64,000 bases of DNA from positions 80,369 through 144,368 of the forward strand of contig CAJXNO010000002.1 in NCBI GenBank assembly GCA_913057205.1, given 5' to 3'. This document shows positions 52,541 through 61,100 of this stretch, in pieces (positions within the stretch are counted from its first letter, which is position 1; each line of letters begins with the position of its first letter). The notes below the pieces were generated by a model that had not been told where the DNA came from, did not search any database, and worked only from the letters and a program-made list of their open reading frames with translations. The translations under genes and the position numbers were made by a program. The stretch comes from an uncultured Flavobacteriales bacterium (GTDB lineage: Bacteria; Bacteroidota; Bacteroidia; Flavobacteriales_G; Salibacteraceae).

Positions 52541-52584
52541 TCGCGTAAGCTATATTTGGTTCAACACCAATTCTATTTCACTGC

Positions 52585-53649
52585 ATGGCTCGCTTCATCC
52601 GTACCCAACAAGAATCCATTGGCTCCTCACCGTACGACCTCGTCTTCACCGGTCGAAAGAAGACGGAAGAAACCCTTTTACGCTTGATCGACTTTAACGA
52701 GGAGAAGTTGGAAGAGCGACAACTCAAAAGCATTGAAGAAGGCACGACTTACATCGGAACCGGTAGTACCACGTGGATCAACCTAGATGGACTGCACGAT
52801 ACGGACATCATGCAAGCCTTTTCAGAGACCTTTAACATCAGCACCTTGGTATTGGCCGATGTACTGGATACGGAGAGTCGGCCAAAAGTGATCGATTATG
52901 AAGACTGCCTCTTGATCTCGACAAAAATGCTTTGGTACGATGAGCAGGAGGATGAGGTCATGAATGAGAACCTCGTTGTGATCTTAAAGAACCGCTTCCT
53001 GTTCACCTTTCAGGAGCGGAGAGGCGATGTGTTTGAACCGGTGAGGGAACGCCTGCGACGTGGGAAGAAACGTATACGGTTGGCAGGTCCGGACTACCTG
53101 GCCTATACCCTCTTGGATGTGGTGGTAGACAACTACCTGTTGCAAATCAGCAGGATCGGAGAAAAGATCGAAGAGCTGGACGATGAATTAATTGAAAACC
53201 CCAGCAATGCCAGCTTGGATAAAATCAACCGATACAAACAAGAAGTGAACTTCCTCCGCAAAGTGATCAAGCCATGCCGAGAGATGATGGTAGACCTGGA
53301 ACGGATGGAGAGCGAGTCCCTCACTTCTGATGTGGCTGTTCACCTCGACGAGCTCAAAACCCGCATCGAGATGGCGAATGATGCGGTAGACAGCTATCGC
53401 GATATGCTTTCTGACCAGCTGAATATCTTCCACACCACCGTTGCCTACAAGCTAAATGACATCCTAAAGGTATTGACCATCTTCTCGGTGATCTTTATTC
53501 CGATCACCTTCATCGCGGGAATCTACGGCACCAACTTCGATTACATCCCTGAGTTGAAATACCGCTACAGTTACTTCATCATGTGGGGAGCGATCATCGC
53601 CGTAGTGATCGGGATGCTCGGGTATTTTAGGAGGAAGGGGTGGTTTTGA
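52585..53649 (+). CDS. corA: CorA-type magnesium/cobalt transporter
   Basis: 354 residues. The long cytoplasmic region with helical arms is followed by two C-terminal membrane helices (VIFIPITFIAGIYGTNF and YSYFIMWGAIIAVVIGML) and a basic tail (FRRKGWF). The usual GMN loop after the first helix appears as YGTNFDYIPEL, with Thr in place of Met. It should still be a pentameric Mg2+ channel. It is a single gene, followed by heptamer arrays. Confidence 0.93.
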   Translation: MARFIRTQQESIGSSPYDLVFTGRKKTEETLLRLIDFNEEKLEERQLKSIEEGTTYIGTGSTTWINLDGLHDTDIMQAFSETFNISTLVLADVLDTESRPKVIDYEDCLLISTKMLWYDEQEDEVMNENLVVILKNRFLFTFQERRGDVFEPVRERLRRGKKRIRLAGPDYLAYTLLDVVVDNYLLQISRIGEKIEELDDELIENPSNASLDKINRYKQEVNFLRKVIKPCREMMVDLERMESESLTSDVAVHLDELKTRIEMANDAVDSYRDMLSDQLNIFHTTVAYKLNDILKVLTIFSVIFIPITFIAGIYGTNFDYIPELKYRYSYFIMWGAIIAVVIGMLGYFRRKGWF

Positions 53650-53652
53650 TTA

Positions 53653-53780
53653 TTGAGTACTTAGTATCGAGTACTTAGTAGTTAGTACAGCGTTTGAACC
53701 TAATGCAGCGAACACTCCAAAACCACTGAGTACTGAGTACTGAGTACTGAGTACTGAGTACTAATTACTAAGTACTACCC
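53653..53780. repeat. Two heptamer arrays after corA
   Basis: 53653-53687: TTGAGTA, CTTAGTA, TCGAGTA, CTTAGTA, GTTAGTA. 53725-53780: ACTGAGT five times, ACTAATT, ACTAAGT, ACTACCC. Each array keeps a strict 7-bp phase. The rest of the ~190-bp gap before the dioxygenase gene holds nothing else recognisable. Confidence 0.85.
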
Positions 53781-53836
53781 TGTTAAATCCTTCCTAATTT
53801 GATGCTTCCTCAATTAGATGTACCTACATTTATCTC

Positions 53837-54715
53837 ATGAACCGAAAGGAATTCATTCGATCATCACTACTTGCAACTGCTGGAATCATGACATATGCTA
53901 ACGCTCAATCGTTTGTTCAACGGGCCAAGCACTGGAAAAGTGGGGCGCATCGCATGCCGGTGCTCTTTGTTGGACATGGAGCTCCTCTATATACCTTGGA
54001 TGATAATAAGTATACCCGAGCATGGCGAAAGATCGCTGAAGACTTGCCTACGCCTACGGCGGCGGTATGCATTTCCGCGCATTGGTTAACGCACGGGCAC
54101 CATGTTACGGCGATGTCGGCGCCCAGAACCATCCATGATTTCGGTCGGATGGATGACCGGCTCTTTGATATTGAATACAACGCGCCTGGAGACCCATCTC
54201 TAGCGAAGGAGATCACTGAGAAGATGAATACGCTGCACGTTGAAGAAGACCATCAATGGGGCCTAGATCATGGTTGTTGGTGCGTTGCTCGGGCCATGTA
54301 CCCCGATGCGGATATCCCCTTCCTACAGTTCAGTATCAACTATGACAGGGATGGTCAGTATCAGTTTGATGTGGCAAAAGAACTAGAGTTTTTACGCGAA
54401 AAAGGTGTCTTGATCCTATGTAGCGGCAACATCGTTCACAACCTGCGAAAGCTGTCATGGAATGAGCCTGATTATTTCGACTGGACCGAAGAGGCGGATA
54501 CGCTAATGTCGGAATTGATGGTCAAAGGTGATTTTCAATCCTTGATTAACTATCGCAAGCTAGGCAGTGCGGTAGATCTGGCTATTCCCACTCCGGACCA
54601 CTACTTCCCGCTGTTGACCGCACTAGGCATGAAAGGCAAGAACGACCAGATCAGCTTCCCTGTAGAAGGCTTGAGCTACGGCGGAACCAGCATGCGAAGT
54701 GTACTGATCGGTTAA
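53837..54715 (+). CDS. DODA-type extradiol aromatic ring-opening dioxygenase (LigB fold)
   Basis: 292 residues. An N-terminal signal (MNRKEFIRSSLLATAGIM) with RK near the start may be a Tat-like or Sec signal. The class III extradiol core has FVGHGAPL, CISAHWLTHG, the YNAPGDP strand, DHGCWCV and LILCSGNIVHNLRKL, with His residues that bind Fe(II) or zinc. Related enzymes open catechol-type rings such as DOPA. The catechol used here is unknown. Confidence 0.9.
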   Translation: MNRKEFIRSSLLATAGIMTYANAQSFVQRAKHWKSGAHRMPVLFVGHGAPLYTLDDNKYTRAWRKIAEDLPTPTAAVCISAHWLTHGHHVTAMSAPRTIHDFGRMDDRLFDIEYNAPGDPSLAKEITEKMNTLHVEEDHQWGLDHGCWCVARAMYPDADIPFLQFSINYDRDGQYQFDVAKELEFLREKGVLILCSGNIVHNLRKLSWNEPDYFDWTEEADTLMSELMVKGDFQSLINYRKLGSAVDLAIPTPDHYFPLLTALGMKGKNDQISFPVEGLSYGGTSMRSVLIG

Positions 54716-54722
54716 CGCCCGC

Positions 54723-55157
54723 CTACCTCCTCACCCAGAGCCAGGCCTCTCCGATCTCATCGTCGGGCACCGGTTGGCGATAAACAAAGCCATTCTTTTC
54801 TAAGATCCGTGTACTAGCGTTGGTGCCGGGAGCCGTTTTCGCCGTGATCACCACCGAAGGATCTTCTGCCAAGGCGATGTCAACCAAATGCGCACAAACG
54901 AAAGAAGCTACGCCTTGTCCCTCAAAGCCATTGAAGGTCCAAAAGGCCACCTCCACTACCCCATCCTGTGGCGCTCCGGTAAAACTTCCCGTTCCGGCCA
55001 CCTCGCCATCCATGATCACCAAGTAGGCCACCCACGGCGAATCGAATCCCATGCGTGGGTAATACTCATCGTAGATCTCCAGCAGCTGCTGCGCTTCAGC
55101 GGATGCAAAAAGGTCGTCTAACTTGTCTTCGTTCTCATCTAACATGCGGAGTTCCAT
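54723..55157 (-). CDS. GNAT-family N-acetyltransferase
   Basis: 144 residues from ATG 55157 (MELRMLDENEDKLDDLFAS). VAGTGSFTGAPQDGVVEVAFW and FEGQGVASFVCAHLVDIAL match the acetyl-CoA site, and TKAPGTNASTRILEKNGFVY resembles the C-terminal GNAT strand. The acceptor is unknown. The gene is convergent with the dioxygenase gene. Confidence 0.85.
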   Translation of the reverse strand: MELRMLDENEDKLDDLFASAEAQQLLEIYDEYYPRMGFDSPWVAYLVIMDGEVAGTGSFTGAPQDGVVEVAFWTFNGFEGQGVASFVCAHLVDIALAEDPSVVITAKTAPGTNASTRILEKNGFVYRQPVPDDEIGEAWLWVRR

Positions 55158-55737
55158 GGGCACTTTGGTCTGATTGTGGTGCAAAGATGGTTAACTGTGA
55201 TTAGCTGTCGGCTGTCGGCAGTCGGCTATCAGCAGTTTGCTGTTCGCAATTAGCTGTTGGCAGTTCGTACTTCGTCAAAAGAAGCTAACTCACACAAAAA
55301 AGCAAAAAGCCAATAGCCAATAGCAAATAACCAGTTGAACGAAGTGAACTAACCGAGCGAAGCGAGTTCAACTAGTCGAAGTACTTACGCAGATAGGCTC
55401 ATGACCGAAGGGAGTAAATCCCGCTCTGCGGGATAGCCAGTTGGCACCCCGATAGCTATCAGGAGCCGGTAGCAACTTGCGAAAAGCAGCCAACCAGTCG
55501 CCCTTAAGTGTATTCTAATGTCTGAAGTCTAGCCCATTTCGCTGCCTCGCTTCGAGACTCCCGAGTACTCGGGACCCACGCCTGAGGCGCACAAGTCAGC
55601 ACGACAGCTACAACTGTGGCAATAAAAGGCGGTTTGCATCCAGATAGCTATCGGAAGACGGCAGCAAATAACGAAGAGCAAATAGCCAGTAGCTAGAAGC
55701 AATGAGCCAATAGCAAATTGCTAACAGCCATTAGCCA
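55158..55737. repeat. Composite repeat gap: heptamer arrays, palindromes, dispersed unit
   Basis: No gene is supported. Heptamers: 55201-55270 (TTAGCTG, TCGGCTG, TCGGCAG, TCGGCTA and others), ~55306-55335 (AGCCAAT-type words) and 55662-55737 (CAGCAAA, TAACGAA, GAGCAAA, then after a one-base slip AGTAGCT, AATAGCA, ATTAGCC and others) ending at the hydrolase stop. Palindromes: CCCGATAGCTATCAGG (55448-55463), CCCGAGTACTCGGG (55560-55573), CCAGATAGCTATCGGA (55640-55655). 55540-55614 is an inverted copy of 16505-16586. Confidence 0.85.
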
Positions 55738-55739
55738 AA

Positions 55740-56384
55740 CTACTGAATACTAACAACAATCTTCTCTGCCCACAGCTGATACTGTTCACCGGAGGGGTGC
55801 AAACTGTCTAAGGCTACCAGTTTGGGATCCCTGCTTTGGCTGATCGGGGTAATGTTGACCGTCTTGGCGCCGCGTTCTTCTGCGATGGATCGGGCGAATG
55901 CATTGTAGAATTCCAATTCTTCGGTGATGCGATCTGCACGCGGGTGCTGCTGGCCGAAGGGCGTGTAGCTGTAGTCTGGAATGCTGACCACCACTACCCT
56001 GCTGGGGTCATCTCCGGCGAGGGCTATGGCGCGATCCAACAACAAGGGAAATTCCTGTTCGTATTGACCGAAAGATCGCTCTTGGTATTGGTTATTCACG
56101 CCGATCAGCAAGGTGACCAATCCGTAAGGGGGTGAGAATTGATGTAGATTCATGCTGTCGATGAGCTCATCGGTGTGCCAACCGGTTACGGCGATGATCT
56201 CGGGTTGCTCGAAGCGTTTGGTTTCTGCGTTCAAGAAGGCTACGAGTTGATTCGGCCACCGCTCCTCCTCGGATACGGATTCGCCGATGGTGTAGGAATC
56301 GCCTAGGGCTAAAAAGCGCTCTTGGGCGCTGAGGGTAAAGGCAACTGCAAGGCTCCAAACGAGACAGAATAAATACCGTTTCAT
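55740..56384 (-). CDS. Exported SGNH/GDSL hydrolase
   Basis: 214 residues with a signal peptide (ends TLSAQ). The SGNH blocks are ALGDSYTIGES (nucleophile Ser), LLIGVNNQYQ (Gly and Asn of the oxyanion hole) and DSLHPSGEQY (catalytic Asp and His). Such enzymes hydrolyse esters of lipids or sugars in the periplasm. The substrate cannot be read. A heptamer array directly follows its stop. Confidence 0.92.
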   Translation of the reverse strand: MKRYLFCLVWSLAVAFTLSAQERFLALGDSYTIGESVSEEERWPNQLVAFLNAETKRFEQPEIIAVTGWHTDELIDSMNLHQFSPPYGLVTLLIGVNNQYQERSFGQYEQEFPLLLDRAIALAGDDPSRVVVVSIPDYSYTPFGQQHPRADRITEELEFYNAFARSIAEERGAKTVNITPISQSRDPKLVALDSLHPSGEQYQLWAEKIVVSIQ

Positions 56385-56471
56385 GCACTCAAATGTAGCA
56401 CACGGTGGCTACTCGCTCCACTGTTTGGTTAGCTTCCGGTTGTGCACATACCAGAAAGGTGTAGTAGCGTG

Positions 56472-56933
56472 TCATCGACGGACAAAATAATTGAAGCGTT
56501 CTTCACAAGGTTGGTCGGTATCTTTAGGATAGTCATGCAGCATGAGGGAATCTCCATTTATCCAAAGCTCCAGCGGATCTTCGGTCCTGTTGTTCATGAG
56601 CAATACGAAGCGCTGGTCGTATGGTAGGCCATCTAGCTCTTCTACTGTTGCTATCACCAAACGGTTTCTCCAGACCACACCTTCATTGTGGGTGAAGATC
56701 ACCTTTCCCTTCGCTAAGAACTCCAAAGCGTACTGATTATCGGCTGTTGCGTTTTCCAGGGCTTCAAACAGCCAACCGCTTTCGTCATCACAGTGGTTCT
56801 TCGCCGCCTCTGTATGCAACCATTGCCACGTTCCGACCAAGGTAGCCGCATCGCCTTCCAATCGATCCTTTTTGCAGGAAACCATTGCTGCACTGATCAG
56901 CAGGAGCAAAAGCAGCAGGGCCATGCGATGCAT
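56472..56933 (-). CDS. Small lipoprotein, unknown
   Basis: 153 residues from ATG 56933 (MHRMALLLLLLLISAAMVSC, lipobox at Cys20). The mature part is a lipocalin-like beta pattern beginning LVGTWQWLHTEA, common in Bacteroidota lipoproteins, with no catalytic motif. The first residues after Cys are charged. Function unknown. Confidence 0.75.
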   Translation of the reverse strand: MHRMALLLLLLLISAAMVSCKKDRLEGDAATLVGTWQWLHTEAAKNHCDDESGWLFEALENATADNQYALEFLAKGKVIFTHNEGVVWRNRLVIATVEELDGLPYDQRFVLLMNNRTEDPLELWINGDSLMLHDYPKDTDQPCEERFNYFVRR

Positions 56934-57022
56934 CCGAGTATAAGGTGGTACGTTGCTTACTAGGTCGAGCGTTTTCATCTTGGCGACAAGCTAGGTAATC
57001 TTTCCAGAACCAGCCTTGAGGA

Positions 57023-57349
57023 TCAATGATCAATCAACTTGTCCAAGGCTGCATTCATCAGGATATGATCTTGCAGCCCGAGTGGATCGATGAGTGCAGC
57101 GAAGGCCTCATTCATCTTCGGCTTGAGCGCCTCCAGTTCCTGTATTCCTTTCTTGGTGATACGAATCCGTTTGGCACGCTTATCTTCTGGGTCTTCAAAG
57201 TCCTCGATGAAAGCATTGCGCAGCAAGCGCTTGATGATCTCAATTCCAGTGGGAGCTTCCAAGTTGTGCATCTCAATGATCTCCATCTTTCGAAAGCTAT
57301 CCTGGTGCTCTAAGTGCAACAAGAAACTGTACTCATCAATGGAAGACAC
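57023..57349 (-). pseudogene. MarR-family regulator, N-terminally truncated
   Basis: 108 residues from GTG. EYSFLLHLEHQDSFRKMEII, IEIIKRLLRNAFIEDFEDPEDKRAKRIRITKKGIQEL contains the winged-helix wing (DKRAKRIRITKKG) and recognition-helix region of MarR. Related proteins are roughly 50-100 residues longer at the N-terminus. Here the frame is closed by the TGA of the YdeI-like gene only four codons upstream of the GTG, so the missing part is not recoverable in frame. It is probably a deletion remnant, though a short active form is possible. Confidence 0.6.
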
Positions 57350-57361
57350 CGATGAATGATC

Positions 57362-58006
57362 TCATTTCCTGCGTTTATAAGCGTCGTGCATGCCCAGCCC
57401 TTGAAGTATGTTGGAACGGTGCTTCTCAATGCGGTCACGTCGGGTCTTCGACTGCTTGGCATCGTTAAAATGGATCAAGTATCCTCGCTGTCTGCCTGGA
57501 GTAAGGGCGAAAAACGCTGCTTCAAATGCAGGATCGTCAGCAAATGCGATGTGCAGTTCGTCGGGGAGTTCCTCTTCGGTTCGCTTTACGTATGGCTTAA
57601 GTCCTTGTTCCTCGACCAGCATGGCCTCCTTTACCAAGGCTTCGATCAACGCGGTTTCTTTTTGTATGTTTTCCAACTCGGTGTAGCGCAGCTGCCGGGC
57701 TTCGGCAGAACGTTCTCCGGGTTGTACCAGTTTCTTTTGCTCATCACTCAGTAGAACGCCCTTGAAAAATGAAATGAAGGCATAATCCTTCATCGCAGAG
57801 ACAATTAAAACGTTCTTCCCACCCAGGGTATAGCAGGGCTGCGACCACTTGAACTCCTCGTTCAAGCCGCACGCCAGCACCACTGAACGCAGCGCTTCGA
57901 TCAACGGTCGCCACCTGACCGCCTTGCAGCGGTCTGTCTTGTAGAGCGAACATCGTCCGCAACCGTCTTCTACGAAGGCTTGGAATTGATCGTCATCACG
58001 TTGCAT
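57362..58006 (-). CDS. YdeI/OmpD-associated family protein with DUF1801-like domain
   Basis: 214 residues from ATG 58006 (MQRDDDQFQAFVEDGCG); a longer upstream frame has no family match. A DUF1801-like fold is shown by WSQPCYTLGGKNVLIVSAMKDY and ISFFKGVLL; the C-terminal part PDELHIAFADDPAFEAAFFAL with LTPGRQRGYLIHFNDAKQSKTR is a typical YdeI tail. Role unknown; members may be induced by acid or stress. Its stop lies in frame with the MarR remnant. Confidence 0.87.
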   Translation of the reverse strand: MQRDDDQFQAFVEDGCGRCSLYKTDRCKAVRWRPLIEALRSVVLACGLNEEFKWSQPCYTLGGKNVLIVSAMKDYAFISFFKGVLLSDEQKKLVQPGERSAEARQLRYTELENIQKETALIEALVKEAMLVEEQGLKPYVKRTEEELPDELHIAFADDPAFEAAFFALTPGRQRGYLIHFNDAKQSKTRRDRIEKHRSNILQGLGMHDAYKRRK

Positions 58007-58029
58007 AGGTGGACATCGTTTTGTTGGTA

Positions 58030-59394
58030 TCAAACTTTGGTATTGCGCCAGTCTACGAAACGGAAGAAGAACAGAGCAATAATGAGCATGACCCCAAAAT
58101 AAACAAACTCTGCTGTCCATACAATTGGCAAACTCGCTTGCAGCACTGCGCCTACGTAAAAGGTGTAGGCCATATATATGGCGATGCTGATGATCTCGAT
58201 CACAAGGGCTTCCTTTGTGCGTCCAATACCCGTAATAGCCCGGTACAAAATAATCGCCAAGGAGAAGACGAACATTGCGCCGCCCACCACCTGAAGGGAT
58301 GGTTTGGTTGCTTCGATGAGTTCAAGATCACGCGTGTAGGCCAATAAGGTATAGTCTGCCAGTCCGATCAAGAACGGCAACATCAGCAGGTTTGCCACTA
58401 CTCCAAGCAAGGAAATCCGCTTCAGCAAGGCATAGATTCGATCGCTCCGGCCCTCCCCCATCAGGTTGCTTACCAAGGTATTGGTGGTATCGCCAAAGCC
58501 AAAGACCGGTATCATCACAAACATGTACATACTCCGCACGATGTGCGAAATGGCCAAGGCTCGCTCTCCCAAATTCTCTATGATGCTGAAGAAGACAAAC
58601 CATGATGATAAGGTGATGAAATTTTGGACCATGATGGGACCAGCGGTGACCAAAATCCAGCCGATCTTCTCAACGTTCATCCCCTCCCATTCGAACAGGC
58701 GGTACTTTGCCTTGTCTTTTAGTCGGTAGGTATAGATGGCGAGGGCGAGCAAACCGAAGGCTTCAGAAATATTGGAAGCGAGAGCAGCTCCTTCCACGCC
58801 CATTTGAGGCATTCCACCTACGCCAAAGATGAGCAGGTAGTCCAGCAGGATGTTCAAACTTGCCATGGCTGGTGTGATGATTCCGAGGATACGCGTTCGG
58901 GTGGTGCCGACGTAAAAGCTGATGAAGGCCAAGTTCATCAAAGAAAAGATGATGCCCCAAGAGCGCATCTGCAGGTACTCCTGGATCAGGGCCAAAATCT
59001 CTTCCGAAGCCACAATCAGCGGTAAATATTGGGTGGATGACCATTGGATCAGAAAGACGAACAAGACCGCAGCAAGGAGCAAGAAATAGATCGTCTGCGC
59101 AAGCAAACTTCCGATCTTTTGGAAGTCTTTCTCCCCGTTTCGCCTACCGATGATGATCTGCGCACCAGCTGTGAACCCACTTCCCAGCAAAACGAAGATG
59201 TAGTAGAGAATACCCGCATTGCCTGCTGCACCAAGCGCTAACTCACCTACATTGCTGAGGAAGATGGTATCGGTGATGTTGACAATGTTCACCGACAGGC
59301 CACTCACAATAATGGGCACGGCCACCTTGAAGATGTGGCGAAAGCGGATCAGCGGATGAATGGAATCGGTCAAGGGCGCAGCACTATGCCGCAA
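58030..59394 (-). CDS. MATE-family efflux transporter
   Basis: 454 residues, apparently from TTG 59394, as no upstream ATG is available. About 12 helices. VAVPIIVSGLSVNIVNITDT and FLSNVGELALGAAGNAG are typical of MATE exporters, and VPVFGFGDTTNTLVSNLMGEG marks the second bundle. It is only ~40 bases downstream of acr3 and may belong to the arsenic transcript. The substrate (drugs, organic cations or a stress metabolite) is unclear. Confidence 0.88.
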   Translation of the reverse strand: MRHSAAPLTDSIHPLIRFRHIFKVAVPIIVSGLSVNIVNITDTIFLSNVGELALGAAGNAGILYYIFVLLGSGFTAGAQIIIGRRNGEKDFQKIGSLLAQTIYFLLLAAVLFVFLIQWSSTQYLPLIVASEEILALIQEYLQMRSWGIIFSLMNLAFISFYVGTTRTRILGIITPAMASLNILLDYLLIFGVGGMPQMGVEGAALASNISEAFGLLALAIYTYRLKDKAKYRLFEWEGMNVEKIGWILVTAGPIMVQNFITLSSWFVFFSIIENLGERALAISHIVRSMYMFVMIPVFGFGDTTNTLVSNLMGEGRSDRIYALLKRISLLGVVANLLMLPFLIGLADYTLLAYTRDLELIEATKPSLQVVGGAMFVFSLAIILYRAITGIGRTKEALVIEIISIAIYMAYTFYVGAVLQASLPIVWTAEFVYFGVMLIIALFFFRFVDWRNTKV

Positions 59395-59433
59395 AAGTAA
59401 TCCTTGAACGCCTCGCTGAACGCCCGCTTTATT

Positions 59434-60477
59434 CTAAGCTGTAGACGGGTAGTAACGCTTCTTCAACCAAAAAGCCACGCGCACCAAAAGGATCAGTGCA
59501 GGAACTTCAACGAGCGGACCGATCACGCCAGCGAAGGCTTGACCGGAGTTCAACCCAAAGACTGCGATGGCAACGGCTATGGCCAGTTCAAAGTTGTTGC
59601 CCGCTGCCGTAAAGGCGATGGATGCATTCTTATCATAACTCGCTCCCAGCAGCTTGGAGATTCCAAAACCAATGAGAAACATCAAGCTAAAGTAGATCAA
59701 CAGCGGAATGGCGATCTGAAGCACATCCATCGGTATCTGCACGATCAACTCCCCTTTGAGGGAGAACATTACCACAATGGTGAAGAGCAAAGCGATCAAG
59801 GTCATCGGTGCGATGCGCGGGAGAAACTGCTCTTTGTACCACGCTTCCCCTTTCGCTCTAACCAATATCCCACGCGAGAGTATTCCGGCCAAGAAAGGTA
59901 TCCCAAGGTAGATCATCACGCTCTCCGCAATCTCACCGATGGAAATATCTACCACCGCGCCTTCGAATCCAAAGATCGGGGGAAGTATGGTGATGAAGAT
60001 CCACGCATAGAAGCTGTAAGCAAAGACTTGAAAGATGCTGTTCAGTGCAACCAGCCCAGCTCCATACTCACTGCTTCCCTCTGCCAGGTCATTCCACACC
60101 AAGACCATCGCAATGCAACGGGCCAGACCGATGAGGATGAGTCCGACCATATACTCCGGTTGGTCATGCAAGAAAATGAGCGCCAGCGCGAACATCAAAA
60201 CCGGGCCTATGATCCAGTTCAGAAGCAAGGAAATGGAAAGCATCTTCACATCACGAAAGACCTTTGGCAGCAAACGATAACTCACTTTTGCCAACGGCGG
60301 ATACATCATAAGGATAAGTCCGATGGCGATCGGGACGTTCGTACTCCCCACACTGAAACGATCGATGAAGGCCGATGTTCCCGGGAAAAAGTACCCAATG
60401 GCCACTCCGATGGCCATGGCTATAAAGATCCACAGGGTGAGGTAGCGGTCTAAAAAGGATAAGCGCTTAGTGGCCAT
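59434..60477 (-). CDS. acr3: ACR3-family arsenite efflux transporter
   Basis: 347 residues with ~10 helices. The essential Cys is in [36 protein letters not shown] and [15 protein letters not shown] are family hallmarks. It exports As(III) from the cytoplasm using the proton gradient. It starts 2 bases after the arsC stop, so it is in the same operon as arsC, arsM and arsR. Confidence 0.96.
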   Translation of the reverse strand: MATKRLSFLDRYLTLWIFIAMAIGVAIGYFFPGTSAFIDRFSVGSTNVPIAIGLILMMYPPLAKVSYRLLPKVFRDVKMLSISLLLNWIIGPVLMFALALIFLHDQPEYMVGLILIGLARCIAMVLVWNDLAEGSSEYGAGLVALNSIFQVFAYSFYAWIFITILPPIFGFEGAVVDISIGEIAESVMIYLGIPFLAGILSRGILVRAKGEAWYKEQFLPRIAPMTLIALLFTIVVMFSLKGELIVQIPMDVLQIAIPLLIYFSLMFLIGFGISKLLGASYDKNASIAFTAAGNNFELAIAVAIAVFGLNSGQAFAGVIGPLVEVPALILLVRVAFWLKKRYYPSTA

Positions 60478-60479
60478 GA

Positions 60480-61088
60480 TCAGCGGATTTGAGCAAAAAC
60501 GTAAAGCATTTCGGAGGCGATCTGTGCCTGGCGCGCATCATAGGTAGCGGATTCATGTGGTGTACCATCGGAAACCTTTGGATCTTCGTAATTCAGCGCG
60601 ATACGGGCAGCACTTCCAGGAATGAACGGGCAGTTCTGATCGGCATCCGAGCAGGTCATGACGGCTGCAAAATCATCCTGTTGGTTCACAGGATCATCAT
60701 AGCGCTTCGAATATACCCGCAAGGGTTCCATCTCAGCTGAAATGGAAAGCAAGTGAACGGATGGATGCTTCGCTTCCGGCTCTACTTCAAAACCGGAACG
60801 CTTCACGCTTGCAATGGCATTCGGATGGAAAGCTGTGACTTCCGTACCACCGGAAAGTGAGCTAATAGCTACGCCATGGATGTAGGCAGCAGCATAGGCC
60901 CAGATCTGAGCGAATTGACTCCGTCTCGAGTTATGCGTACAGATGAACTGCAGCACAACGGGTGCATCAGCATCCACACGCGCTTGAACAAAGTCGATCA
61001 ATGCTTGAAGGCGTTCTTTTCGTTGTGGAGAGACCTCTCGACTTTTCATGCTTTCGACGTAGGTCTGTAGGTTTGGAAATAGCTGCAT
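60480..61088 (-). CDS. arsC: Arsenate reductase, low-MW phosphatase type
   Basis: 202 residues. The P-loop CTHNSRRSQ (C-x5-R) and the later SATYDAR and [12 protein letters not shown] place it with thioredoxin-linked or related arsenate reductases of the tyrosine-phosphatase fold. It turns As(V) to As(III) for export by ACR3. It lies 12 bases after arsM and 2 bases before acr3. Confidence 0.93.
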   Translation of the reverse strand: MQLFPNLQTYVESMKSREVSPQRKERLQALIDFVQARVDADAPVVLQFICTHNSRRSQFAQIWAYAAAYIHGVAISSLSGGTEVTAFHPNAIASVKRSGFEVEPEAKHPSVHLLSISAEMEPLRVYSKRYDDPVNQQDDFAAVMTCSDADQNCPFIPGSAARIALNYEDPKVSDGTPHESATYDARQAQIASEMLYVFAQIR

Positions 61089-61100
61089 GATGGGTGGTGC

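Noticed and set aside
59404..60453. 349-codon frame on + opposite acr3
   Set aside because: Antisense shadow: its His/Gln/Asp-rich text has no fold pattern, while the minus strand encodes a full ACR3 transporter.
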